Assembly: GCA_963854835.1 (NCBI GenBank)
Contig: OY978530.1
Location: 38,069,639-38,133,638, forward strand
Length of the DNA stretch: 64,000 nucleotides
Origin: Megamerina dolium
Lineage: Eukaryota > Arthropoda > Insecta > Diptera > Megamerinidae
Reading direction: 5' to 3'
The notes under the pieces were generated by a model. It had not been told where the DNA came from. It ran no database searches and saw only the letters and a list, made by a program, of their open reading frames with translations. Positions 10,966 to 22,406 of the stretch are shown here, one piece after another; the stretch's first letter is position 1, and each line of letters begins with the position of its first letter. Position numbers and translations under genes: made by a program.

Positions 10966-13900
10966 TTCTTCTTATGTGGCCATAACAACCGAATATCGAT
11001 TTAGGCCGAAAATAACATGCTTCGCCAGCCATCTCTGTTCTTCGCTAGCTGGCGCCAGTTAGAAATTCCAAGCGCCGTCAGGTTCTCCAGTACTTGGTCT
11101 TTCCACCTGAGGTTTGGTCTTCCTCTTCTGCGTCGTCCTCCAGCGGGTTCCGAATATAACACCTTCTTAACTGGAGCGTGTTCTTCCATTCGCTCGACAT
11201 GACCTAGCCAGCGCAGCCGCTGGATTTTGATGCGCTTTACTATGTCAATATCGGCATACAGCTCGTACAGCTCATGGTTGTACCTTATTCGGTACTCGCC
11301 ACCAACGCAAATAGGTCCAAAGATCTTGCGTAGGACTTTTCTCTCGAAAACTCTAAGCATTCGCTCATCGGAGGTGGAAATTGTCCAGGATTCAGCGCCA
11401 TATGTTAGGACAGGCATGATGAGAGACTTGTAGAGTGTAGTTTTCGTTCTTCGAGAGAGGGCTCGACTTCTCAATTGCTTACTCAGCCCAAAGTAACACC
11501 TGTTAGCAAGAGTTATCCTACGCATGATCTCCAAGCTGACGTCATTACTGCTGTTAATGCTGGTTCCAAGATAGACAAAGTCCCTTACTACTTCAAAAGC
11601 GTAGTTGTCAACAGTGACGTGCTGTCCAAGACGCCGGGACTCTTTGTTTGTTGACACTAGATACTTCGTCTTGCCCTCGTTCACCGTGAGACCCATCCGA
11701 CGCTACTCTCTTTCCAACTCTGAGAATGCTGCACTGACTGCTCGCGTGTTCATGCCGATTATGTCAATATCGTCGGCATACGCTAACAGCATGACACTTT
11801 TGTTGAAGATAGTGCCATTATGTCGTAGATCAGCAGCTAGTATTATTTTCTCCATTATAAGATTGAAGAAGTCGCACGATAACGAATCACCTTGTCTGAA
11901 ACCCCGTTCGGTATTAAACGGTGCGGAGAGGTCCTTCTCAATTTTCACTGCACAACGGGAGTTATGCAGTGTCATTCTACAAAGTCGAATGAGCTTTGCA
12001 GGAATACCGAACTCAGACATTGTTGCATAGAGGTAATCCCTTACCGGACTGTCGAAAGCGGCTTTATAATCAACAAATAGGTGGTGTGTGTCGATCTGTT
12101 TTTCTTGGGTCTTCTCCAGGATTTGGCGCAGTGTGAAAATCTGGTCGATGGTGGATTTACCAGGTCTGAAGCCACACTGATAAGGTCCAATCAGGTTGCT
12201 GAGCATAGGCTTCAACCTTTCACACAGTACGCTCGATAGAACCTTGTATGCGATGCTCAGGAGACTTATTCCACGGTAGTTGGCGCAAATTGTGGGGTCT
12301 CCTTTGTTATGTACGGGACAGAGAACACTTAGCCTCCAATCATCAGGCATGCTTTCATCCGACCATATTCTGCTTATGAGCTGGTGCATGCGGGTGAGCA
12401 GCTCATCGCCTCCGGTCTTAAACAACTCGGCAGGCAGGCCATCAGCACCTGCAGCTTTGTTGTTCTTCAGCTTTAAAATGGCCGTTTCAACCTCGTCATA
12501 GTCGGGTGGTGGAATATCAAGACCATCATCTGTAATTGGGGTTATCGGGCAAACTCCACCACTGGCGGAATTGTTCGTAGCATCGCCATTCAGTAACGTG
12601 GAGAAGTGTTCCCTCCATAGGCTCAGTACACTCTGGACATCCGTAACCAGATTCCCATTTCCATCACGACAAGAAGAGGCTCCGGCATTTAAACCTCCAC
12701 TCAGGCGCTTGATCTTTTCAAAGAATTTTCGAGTCTCATTCTTGTCAGTACACATCTCTATCTCCTCACACTCGCGTTTTTCCAACTCCCTCTTCTTGCG
12801 CCTGAAAAGACGTCTCTCTGCACTCCTTTTCTCTCTATACCGCTCCTTAACAGCTCGCGTTGAGCCTGCACGCAGGGTTTTTCTGTAGGCGGCGTCTTTC
12901 TCTGCGGTAGCGTCGCGACACTCCTGATAATAGCACTCATTCCTTAGAGGCCGGTAGTAACCGATTACCTCCTCGGCAGCAGTAGTCATGGAGTGGCATA
13001 TATGTGTCCACCGTGCGCATGTATCATCAAGTGGGGGAGTGTTCTGCATAAGCAGATCCGATAGTCGAATGGAAAATGCATCTGCTGTCTCTGGGGATCG
13101 CAGCTTACTGACGTCGAGCTTTCTCTGTGTGGGACTTCTCTTGTTATTTGCGACACATAGGCGTGTGCGCACCTTAGCTGCAACAAGGTAGTGATCCGAG
13201 TCGATGTTGGCACCACGGATCGAGTTCACGTCCATCACACTGGAAGCATGCCTTCCGTCAATCACCACATGATCAATTTGGTTTCTTGTTCTTTGATCTG
13301 GAGACAGCCATGTCGCTTTGTGGATGTCGAGATGCTGGAATCTGGTACCACCAATTACCATGTTACATGCTGCGGCGAAGTCGATCAACCTCATTCCGTT
13401 ATCGGAGGTGTTCTGGTGGAGGCTGAATTTTCCGACAGTTGGACCAAAGGTACCTTCCTTGCCCACCTTGGCATTAAAGTCGCCAAGCACGATTTTGATA
13501 TCGTGGCAGCAGTCATAAGCTTCTTCGAGGCGCTGAAAGAAGCTCTCCTTGGTCACATTGTCCTTCTCATCCGTCGGAGCGTGGGCACATATAAGGCTGA
13601 TGTTGAAAAATTTTGCCTTGATGCGGATTGTGGCCAGCCGTTCGTTCACAGGCGTGAACTGTGAGACAAGATGTCGTAGTCTCTTGCTGACCAAAAATCC
13701 ACATCCTAATTAGTGCCTTTCAGCATGGCAACTGTACTAGATGTCACAGGACGCTCTTTTGGAGCAGCCCTGTCCCGTCCATCGCATTTCCTGGAGAGCG
13801 GTGATGTCAGCTCTGTATTTTTCGAGGACATCAACCAGCTGGATAGAGGCACCCTCCCTATAAAGGGATCGGACATTCCAGGTGCATATCCGTAAATCGT

Positions 13901-14112
13901 GGTCCTTTTTTCGTTTGCGGGGGTCATCAACAAAAGCGGTAGTCCTTATCCGAGGCATATTTGTTTTTTTCATTGGGGGGGTTTTTTTATGTGGCGGGTC
14001 CCAAACCCAACGCACAACCTCTAACCGAGGAGATTTTTGCCACTCACTTCAGCCGCCTCCCAGCGGGTGCTAGGAAGACGTTGCCCGGTGGTCGCCACAT
14101 GGAGGGCCCCCA
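10966..14112 (-). mobile_element. RTE-like LINE (family A), copy 2, nearly full length
   Basis: About 3.15 kb on the minus strand. The 5' end is near 14112 (CCCTCCATGTGGCGAC), followed by a short leader, one long pol frame, and a very short 3' UTR ending GGCCACATAAGAAGAAG at 10966. A single ORF, a short 3' UTR and a microsatellite-like tail fit the RTE clade. The endonuclease is of the type annotated as craniofacial development protein 2-like in many animal genomes. The Penelope, Jockey and R1 pieces in the window are clearly different. No target-site duplication was identified by eye. Confidence 0.88.
11001..14015 (-). pseudogene. RTE-like LINE pol (endonuclease plus reverse transcriptase), three in-frame stops
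   Basis: One frame of about 1,004 codons. The apurinic-type endonuclease starts with RICTWNVRSLYREG and ITALQEMRWTG, then has VLGDFNAKVGKEG, NQIDHVVIDGRH and ANIDSDHYLVAAKVR. The RT has LKNNKAAGADGLPAELFK, YRGISLLSIAYKVLS, CGFRPGKSTIDQIF, FVDYKAAFDS, GFRQGDSLSCDFF and YADDIDIIG, and a C-terminal box RLRWLGHVERM. Only three codons interrupt it: TAG after CDI (about 13735), TAA after AERH (about 13711) and TAG in ERE*RRMG (about 11700). No frameshift is needed. The third stop is shared with the copies at 51.3 and 59.6 kb. It is otherwise the best preserved copy here. Confidence 0.88.
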
Positions 14113-14603
14113 TTAATAATAATGAAAGCGCCATCACATAGTAAGCAGAGCAAGCTATATGACTATATAATAAATGATAAATGAAGGAAAATGAAGAAAA
14201 CAGATGAGAGGGAAAGAGAGAGAAATGCACGAAGTCAGGGTACCATCGTACGTGTTATCTACAGCTTTCGATGCGAGGCGAGGCAAACACATAATGCATG
14301 CCGTATGACCAGGTCGTGCGTCGCACGCATAGACAACGCCAGATGGCAAGACTCTGATGTTGGTGTAAACAACCTCGCATAGCTACATTGTGAAAAAATT
14401 ACACTTCATTATGTTTTGGAGAAATTGGAACCTTAAAGTTATATTTGTTTTTTTATTTAAAGAATAAACGGAACGGTGAAAATAAACAATTAGTAATATT
14501 GTCACAAAGAAGACACTTGTGTATAAAATTTCATTAATTTCTGACTATTAAAAGTTATTTTATTAAGCGCTGTAAAAATGTACCTAGTTAAATAGTTTGC
14601 AAT
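14113..14603. other. Short intergenic stretch
   Basis: No recognisable gene. It contains a purine-rich run near 14200-14225 and a GC-richer patch at 14250-14385 of unknown origin. Confidence 0.4.
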
Positions 14604-14612
14604 ATATATATG

Positions 14613-14695
<83 letters not shown>
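14604..14695. repeat. (TA)n microsatellite at a SINE 3' end
   Basis: About 45 TA units with one TATG interruption lie directly against the 3' end of the SINE fragment that follows. ORFs reading Tyr-Ile repeats across it are artefacts. Confidence 0.95.
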
Positions 14696-14699
<4 letters not shown>

Positions 14700-14915
14700 G
14701 TGGCACTTACAAGCCTCAAAGGGCTCTTTGGCCGAGCTTCTCTTCCATTACTGTTGTGCTTGTTTAAATATTCGGATTTTTGGACAGTATTAGAAGGGAC
14801 CTACTTATTTTAGCCGGTTCCTAACGGCAGAACCCTTGTAAATAGCCTTTTTCTGAGCTTTGTCACAGAATTCTTTCAGAAGCTTTTTCAATGCCAAATT
14901 CTTACTATTTATTTT
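14696..14915 (-). mobile_element. tRNA-derived SINE (family B), copy 2, head missing
   Basis: Tail and body match the other SINE copies (ggcacttacaagcc, agaagggacctacttattttagccgg, ctgagctttgtcacag). The tRNA-like head is absent. The Polinton relic begins shortly after. Confidence 0.85.
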
Positions 14916-14991
14916 TAACCACGCAATTGATTGCTTAAATTTCAAAATACGATGTATTTTTACAACTTTTAACCCATTCATAATACATTGT

Positions 14992-15790
14992 TTATGATTG
15001 CGATAATGAATGACATCTTCTTTTTTTGTTATTTAAATCGGGAATTAATTTTCTTGATTTACCAATTGGTGACTTTTTATTTTCAGCACAAAACGGTAAA
15101 TAATTATGATTATGAGTAGATGTGAGATAATCTATATCAACTTTTAGAATATATCCTAGATTTGAAGTGCTACTTAGTGTGAAAATATTAAAATCTGTAA
15201 TGTCCTCAAACCATTCAACTACACAATGTGGTAAGTACTCAGACATGGCCCAATCATATAAATTATTGGCATCTAAATACATAAGATATTCAGATGGTTC
15301 AGTGCAATCATATTCTGGTAGATATTTATTATTTGCTTTCGCATAGTGATTGCTGCATTGAACGATAACACCTATTATTACATTCTTTATGAAATTATAC
15401 ATGTTGATATCTTGGAAAAGATATAATACGATAATGACAAGGATCTAGTTGATAGATATCTTCACAAACTTTGCGAAAATTTTCAAATACACCCACCAGG
15501 AATAAAACATCAAATGTAGTCCAAACACTTACATCATATTCCTAATCAATATCTAAACACTCTGCATTATTTAAACTGGATAAGAATTGTTCTCGAGGAG
15601 GAAGATTATTTTCCTTCAAACGATCAACTGAATTTAAATATTCGTATGGAAATATTTTTTTTTTATGGAAATATAATTTTACGTTTCAATAAGTTAAGTT
15701 CTGTACCAGATTCATCTACTGATTTTAAAACATGAAAATCTTCGCTCTTCAGATTTTTAACTAAACTTTCTAAACCGGAGGACATAAATA
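14992..15790 (-). pseudogene. Polinton/Maverick protein-primed DNA polymerase B, fragment
   Basis: The frame 15402 to 14992 (136 codons) contains IVQCSNHYAKANNKYLPEYD and YLMYLDANNLYDWAMSEY, which corresponds to the palm motif region (D-x-N-N-L-Y) of Polinton-type polymerase B, then GYILKVDIDYL and a Lys-rich block. Further upstream, in broken frames, 15480-15400 reads VFENFRKVCEDIYQLDPCHY and 15690-15560 reads PYEYLNSVDRLKENNLPPRE, in the order expected for this family. Motif A carries YD where related sequences usually have YG. The exonuclease domain and the other Polinton genes (integrase, capsid proteins, protease, ATPase) are not seen in the window. The 3' end of the gene is also missing. 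A dead relic; its role in the family is to replicate the 15-20 kb element. Confidence 0.85.
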
Positions 15791-16290
15791 TGAATTAATC
15801 CAGAAACCGTAACTCTATATATTTTTGCTCTGTAATATTTATATATTTTGAAAGTGATATATACAATTCTTTTTTTAAAGGAATAATTTAATAGCACCAG
15901 GAACCGCTACTAATTCTTTAACAAAAATATGATAATTATATTCTTAAAAATAGTGGACAAATATTTTGCGCGTGTAACAGCGTACACGTGATAGAAGTAA
16001 GACTTCTTTAAAAACCAATATCAGCTATTAACACCACCTTGTATGAATTCACCTAGCAAATATTTCGTAAGTTGTTTAAGGATACCCAAGTTTTAGATCA
16101 CCCACTTCAATTTATATATATTGGTCCTGTTTTAGACACAAAAACATTTGCATGAAATACATTTTGTTTGTGAGCGAAGGACACATGGGGAGGAGAGAGG
16201 AGTTTTTGTTTCAGGTATATAAGTAATCAGTGTTCGGACTATCCTACAATTGTGCCAAATCAACCACTTTTTTTAAATTTCTACCGCACA
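15791..16290. other. AT-rich stretch, possible far upstream Polinton remnant
   Basis: On the minus strand short pieces may still derive from the polymerase gene, but stops are frequent and I cannot assign them. The right half shows nothing recognisable. Confidence 0.3.
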
Positions 16291-16294
16291 GTAA

Positions 16295-16985
<691 letters not shown>

Positions 16986-17701
16986 TTACTTTAAAAACTG
17001 GAATAAACTTTGCAACTTGAAAATTTAAATTATAGTTTGAATGAACAGAACCCCGGTATTTTCCCGTTAAATGACAGTGATCGAAACTCTATCTTCTTTC
17101 AATTCCTTTCCTTGGCATATACTTGCTGACGTGTGTAGCTCTAATTCTTCTGGTCTAACTATACTTAAATAATATATATATAAATATTTGTGGCTTCAGT
17201 TACTAAATTACTTATAAATATTTTTGCCAATTGGAAATTTATCCAAGCTTTAGTAGAAAGTACACTTACAGGCTTACAACTACAGGCATATTCGTAACCA
17301 CTTCGTTCCATAAGGTAATTGTACATCTATTCAGAGTTATTTGCGATCGTACTAGTATGTAAATAAGAACTAATGTATACAATATTTGAGGTATACTTGA
17401 TAGCTTATATGTCTTGATCTTACCTTGAAATATGTTTAATCCAAACATAGTGAAAATTATCTCTTTGTTAGAGGTTTATGTGGACATCTTTAAACTTTTG
17501 GTACTGTGATAAGGACCAACAATAGCGTTGCCATTGTCGGAGCATCTAAATACATTAACACTAATGCTATTAATTTTTTTTCAAACTGAAACTTGGTCGA
17601 TCGCCATAGGAAAGATTCCATCGAAATTTAATGTTTTATCACCCACAGTAATTACTCAATACTTATATTGAATCTGGTACATCTATAAAAAACATTAATA
17701 T
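16986..17701. other. AT-rich stretch without recognised gene
   Basis: Short unrelated frames only; nothing supported. Confidence 0.4.
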
Positions 17702-18040
17702 GTGCCACTTAAAGCCCCGAAGGGCTCATTGGAGGAGCTTCTCTTCAATTACTGCTGTGCGTGTTAAATTCTGGACAGTATTAGAAGGGACCTACTTATT
17801 TTAGCCGGCAGAACCCTTGCGACATCATATTTTCTGAGATTTGTCACAGAGTTCTTTTAGAAGCTTTTTCATTGCAAGTTGTTACTGTCGGAAGAATTGC
17901 CAGTTGCTTGCTGACAGATGGGTACCGTTCGAAAGAAAAATCTTTTCGATAATAAATTTTTTATGCATCAGCTGGGGATTGAACCACGACCTACAGATCA
18001 GAAGACCAACACACTAACCACTGAGCTACGGTACCCACGT
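17702..18040 (-). mobile_element. tRNA-derived SINE (family B), copy 3, full length
   Basis: It runs from the 3' end (17702, cacttaaagccccgaagggc) to the tRNA-like head at 18040, which keeps box A (TAGCTCAGTGG on the minus strand) and box B (GGTTCAATCCCC). Good similarity to the copy at 38914. It faces a partial copy in the opposite orientation 80 bp away. Confidence 0.9.
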
Positions 18041-18129
18041 ACGTGACATTATACTACGTAGTAATTTCACAAAAAATAATAGAGTAATGTCTACATATTC
18101 TTGTAGCTCCCAAACGAAATCACAAATTT

Positions 18130-18312
18130 GTGAAAAGTATGAGCTCTTATATACAGTGACAAAGCTCAGAAAAAGTGATATCATAAGAATTCTGCATTCT
18201 AGAATAGGCTAAAATATCTAGGTTCCTTCTAATACTGTTCTAAATTTAACACGCACACCAGTAATGGAAGACATGCTCAGCCAAAGAACCCTTCGGGGCT
18301 TAAAGTGACACA
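18130..18312 (+). mobile_element. tRNA-derived SINE (family B), copy 4, 3' half
   Basis: Body and tail on the plus strand (gtgacaaagctcagaaaaagtga, gttccttctaatactgttc, cccttcggggcttaaagtg, cacata). Head absent. The tail is followed by (ATTT)-like sequence. Confidence 0.85.
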
Positions 18313-18397
18313 TATTTATTTATTTTTTGAGTATTCTTGAGTACTCTTCCATCTATTATTTAGGAAATAATTTAGCAATAAATTGGAGTACTATACC

Positions 18398-19080
18398 TGC
18401 TATTTTAATTCGCTTTACTATGCCGGTGTCTGCGTACATCTCATACAGCTTATGGTTGTACCTTATTCGATACTCTCCGTCAACGCAAATAGGTCCAAAA
18501 TCTTATGCAAGACTTCTCTCTCGAAAACTTCGATCATTTTCTCGATCATTCTCTCATCTGAGGTGGAAATGGTCCAAGCCATATGTAATTACAGGCATGA
18601 CGAGAGAAAGCTCGACTTCTCAATTGCCTACTTAGCCCAAAGTAGCACCTGTTAACAAGAGTGATCCATTGCAATATCTCCAGGCTGACGTCATTACTGG
18701 TGTTAAAGTCCTTCACTACTTCAAAAGCGTAGGTATGCTGGTAGATAAAGTCCTTCACTACTTCAAAAGGGTAGATATCAACAGTGACGAGCTGTCCAAG
18801 ACACTGGGACTCTTTGTTTATGACACCAAGTACTTCGGTGAGCGGAGATGTTAGCCTTATACTTATTGATGACATCAACCAGCAATCACCTCTCCTATAG
18901 AGCAACCAGACATTACAGGTGGATATCCGTAAATCGTGGTCCGTATTTCGTTTGCGGTGGCCATCAACAAAGGGGGCACTCCTTGTATGAAGCATATTCT
19001 GATTTTTCATTGGGACAGAAATTTTATATGGTGCATCCCAAGCCCAACTCAGAACTTCTAACCGAAATAACAATAACAAT
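18398..19080 (-). mobile_element. RTE-like LINE (family A), copy 3, large internal deletion
   Basis: The minus strand begins with the leader and endonuclease N-terminus (DLRISTCNVWLLYRRG), then jumps to the RT C-terminal part (VTVDIYPFEVVKDFIY, SNDVSLEI, NRCYFGLSRQLRSRA). A 177-codon frame (19079 to 18546) crosses the junction, so about 2 kb including the catalytic RT box is gone. A 45-bp block (cttcactacttcaaaagcgtag) is duplicated near 18710-18770. The 3' tail is also missing. Confidence 0.8.
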
Positions 19081-19289
19081 AACCGAATAACAATCTCATA
19101 TACCTTTTTCTTCTGTTCATATGAAGCAAATGCCTAGAAGTATTTATATGTTTTAGTTACGGCTGATTTTAGTATACACCACTCGCCAATTATCAGCGCT
19201 AATTTCGAATGCTAACTTATACGTAGGTTGTCTTTTATATTTTTTTTTAAAGTATGATCTAGTACGTTTTCGTCAAATCTGACATTTCC

Positions 19290-19960
19290 ATTAGGAATTT
19301 TGAGCTATGATTTTTTACGATGTTCGAAGTAAATTATCTCAACAACGGTGCTTCGATCGTCTTCATGTGGCAGTTGGCGATGAAGCACCAGCCCTTCAGA
19401 CAATTTATAACTGGTTCAACGAATTCAAGCGTGGTCGAATTTCATGAAGATTGTCCAAAATCGGTCATTGTGCCAGAAACCATCGATGCTGTGCGTGAAC
19501 TGATAATGAAAAATCGTCATATGACATACCGTGAGATAGAGGCATTCTTAGTTCCACTGCCGTGCTTTCGATATTGCATGAACACTTATCTGTCTGAAAG
19601 ATTTGTTTTCGTTGGATCCCGCATAATTTAACAATCGCTCAAAAATAAGCTCGTGTCGATTGGTGCAAAAAAATGATGAAAAATTCGATCACGGTGCTTC
19701 GAAAAACGTTTATAAGATCGTGACAGGTGACGAATCATGGATATATGCATATGAGCCCGAAGCAAAACAGGAATCGAACTTGTGGGTCTTCCAAGATGGG
19801 GCAAACCCAACAAAACCATATTTTGGCAAAAGTGCTTCGACAATTGGTTTGAGTGTATTAATCTTCTTGGAGAATATTTTGGAAAATAATAAAACCATTT
19901 TTGATGACCACATGTATTTTCATACTTTTTAAAAAAATATAAAAGGCAACCCTCGTATAT
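19290..19960 (+). mobile_element. mariner-family transposon relic
   Basis: The frame 19320-19631 shows the mariner transposase N-terminal part (a YNWFNEFKRG-like stretch in another frame, then PKSVIVPETIDAVRELI and MTYREIEAFL). After a frame change, 19680-19810 reads KIVTGDESWIYAYEPEAKQ, with the first catalytic Asp, then the Trp-Val-Phe-Gln stretch. The second and third catalytic Asp regions are absent; the element ends after a short garbled piece near 19930 (gcaaccctcgtata may be a terminal repeat remnant). Inactive. Transposases of this family cut and paste at TA sites. Confidence 0.8.
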
Positions 19961-19975
19961 AGCTTTATGAAGGAT

Positions 19976-20680
19976 ATAAATCGGTCAGCCCAGACAAGTA
20001 CAAATTGAATTTATTATCTTACAAATAAAGCTAATACGTAAAATGGATTTTTTTTTTGCATTTAGGTAGCTGGAAATTAATTTCAGATTTTAAGTTTCAA
20101 GCTATAAGGGTTTTCTATTCAACAGAACAACTCTGAAAATTTCGGGTAGTTATACCGACTAACGTGGAGAAAAATAGAGTCTTACGAGGAAGGTCCTCGT
20201 TTTTGATTTTAACTCTATTTAAAAAAATCCAGTTTCAAAGATAATAAACTTGATAACTTATACTTCTTATCGTAACTCAGGTAGGGTTAGTGTTACAGAA
20301 TTTAATTTACTGAATACTGCAATAGCAACTGATTCTGAATAGATGTACGTTCGCTTCGTATGGGCTATGTTTTTAAGTTTTCTTTTTCAAATCACTTGTA
20401 TTATTATTATTTGTATATATTTTTTCGATTCATGTAATATTAATTGCATTCTTGTTACTGTTTCTATATTATTACAGCAGCACGTGCAAAAATCTTGGGC
20501 TCAACAGAAATACATGTTAAACGAGATAGTACAATTGCATTGGCATGTTCTGTAAATATTCACGCTTCATCAGTTTTATGGTAAAATGTTCTAATGATGT
20601 GTATCAAAAAAGTTGTGGAATTTTTGACTTTTAGCACAATTTTGTGTGTGTCGATATATATATATTATTACTCCACATTA
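19976..20680. other. AT-rich stretch without recognised gene
   Basis: Short frames only; none resembles a known protein. Confidence 0.4.
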
Positions 20681-21147
20681 TGGTCCTTAAATGTAGGAAG
20701 AAAATATTTACATTAGATTTCCTAAGCCTCACCCCCTCAATCGGTTATACCACGGTCAAATATATCACATTTAAATTTTGGTCCCGATTTGAGATGGATA
20801 AGGGGTGTCGCACAGGGGCAAAATTCAAATTATCTTATGAAGAAAAAAAAGTACTTTTTTTTCTTCTATTTCCCAAAATCGATACTACTACAATATATTC
20901 GATTGGTAACGGTTGACACCCCTTAATCATCTCCAATCAGGACCAAAAATTTATATGTGATGTCGTCGACTATAGTAGTATCGATTTTGGGTATTAGATG
21001 AATATTAAATTAATTTTAATTCTTTGAGTCTCCATAGAGGAATCTGAAATTTGACCCCTGTGCGACACCCCTTAACCATCTTCAATCGGGATCAAAAATT
21101 ATAAGTGATATCTTTGACACTGCTAATTTGATTTTAAGGAACACCCT
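20681..21147. repeat. Foldback / nested inverted repeat (MITE-like)
   Basis: The left arm (20750-20825: cgatttgagatggataagg, ggtgtcgcacaggggcaaa) is matched in inverted orientation at 21050-21105 (tttgacccctgtgcgacacc, ccttaaccatcttcaatcgg). A third related block at 20907-20955 (gacaccccttaatcatctcc) has the same orientation as the right arm. A smaller inverted pair (aaaatcgatactactaca at 20876; agtagtatcgattttggg at 20976) sits inside. Outer edges share ggtccttaaa and ttttaagga. No coding capacity. This fits a non-autonomous foldback DNA element or an inverted duplication of one. Confidence 0.75.
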
Positions 21148-21384
21148 GCTGAAAAAATTCAACCAGCTATAGGCTTTTTAAACTTAAGTAATGATCTGAA
21201 TAAAAAGCTACAAGGTCTTAACGAAAGATAGGAATAATTTTATAGTTTTTTTGCCAAACTAAAAAGAAACAGCGTGTATTGTGGGCATTCTTCATTTTCC
21301 ATTTAAAAAGTACAAGAAGTACAACGCATACGCATATGTTTAGTGAAACGCATTGAAGTGTAGTGTGTAGTATTTTTAGTGTAG

Positions 21385-21770
21385 TATCGGTTGGCTAGGC
21401 TAGTTAAATTATGGGCAGGGCTTGCCATATCTCGTAAGACTTGTTATCCTTGCAATTCTAATCTACACCTAAAATATGGTTATCCCACGCAGAATACTTT
21501 GCAAGTTATTGCGGTTAAAATTTGTTTTCAATGTTTGTATGGGAGCCACATTAAGGAGTGGAAGTGGTTTTTCGATTTCTACCCATATTATTTTTGACTA
21601 CAATCTAAATTTTTAAGCCAAATATTCTAGGCAAAATACCGCTTAAGATAAAACCGTTTGAAGCTTTTCTAAATGCAGGCTGTTTGTATGGTAGCTACGA
21701 TAAATAGTGTGCGTGGTGCGCCCAATTCTCGCAGAATTAATAGGAAGTGTAACATTATTTTACATTAAAA
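21385..21770 (+). repeat. Partial monomer of the 306-bp repeat seen at 10.0-10.9 kb
   Basis: Shared blocks: tctacacctaaaatatggtt, tttgcaagttattgcggtta, tttgtatgggagccacatta. About 10 kb away from the main array, so the repeat is dispersed as well as tandem. Confidence 0.7.
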
Positions 21771-21930
21771 TACAGTTGCTTTAAATGATATATTATGTAA
21801 TTGAAAGTTAAAATTTTTTTTAATTCAGCGGTTACTATCTTTGGTTGTGGCAGATAGGCAGAAGAACGAATACACACATTGTTAAATGGACTATATCGCT
21901 AGAGCTTTTTTCAAATGGTAACAAACATAT

Positions 21931-22368
21931 TGTTACGTTTTTATTCTGTGAACGTTTAATTCTATTTGAATTACCTTGTTCGATCACTGGATTCTGTTAA
22001 TGATAACTGCAACACTTATTTTATACAACTATATACAGCAACAATTTATTTAATAAACTCTATTTACAATCAACTCTGTTTATAATCAACTATTTACAAT
22101 AACACTTTAATGTACTAGCAACTTTTGCCTCTGTATCAATGTTTTCGCAGACACGTTCGGAATTCGATTGATTGTCAATTCTCAACACTGGCTCTATTTA
22201 TACTCTGTTGGCAACACCCCAGAATCTTCCTTTATCGAGATTCTTCTCTTCCTTTCTCGTTGGCTTGTTCTGGTTATCGCTTATTTCTTTTTGTTGACAT
22301 TCGTTTCGATGCTGCCAATAGAGTCAGTCACAATAGTGATGAGTAATCAACTATCGATACTCGTTACA
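21931..22368 (-). repeat. 3' LTR of the gypsy element
   Basis: 438 bp, starting tgttacgttt and ending ctcgttaca on the plus strand. Same length and, as read, same sequence as 25684-26121. The left flank ends atat. Confidence 0.95.
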
Positions 22369-22384
22369 CTGCCCTCCTCTTAAC
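22369..22384 (-). other. Polypurine tract of the gypsy element
   Basis: On the minus strand it reads TTAAGAGGAGGGCAG directly before the 3' LTR. It primes plus-strand DNA synthesis. Confidence 0.8.
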
Positions 22385-22406
22385 CTTGTTCGTCCCGAAC
22401 AAGTTT

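Noticed and set aside
13191..13664. 157-codon plus-strand ORF and its counterparts at 53405-53890 and 61694-62179
   Set aside because: Antisense of the RTE-like endonuclease, which has clear motifs on the minus strand.
14610..14813. ORFs with Tyr-Ile repeats across (TA)n tracts (also at 16.3, 28.1, 39.3 and 41.5 kb)
   Set aside because: They arise because (TA)n has no stop in any frame; no coding evidence.
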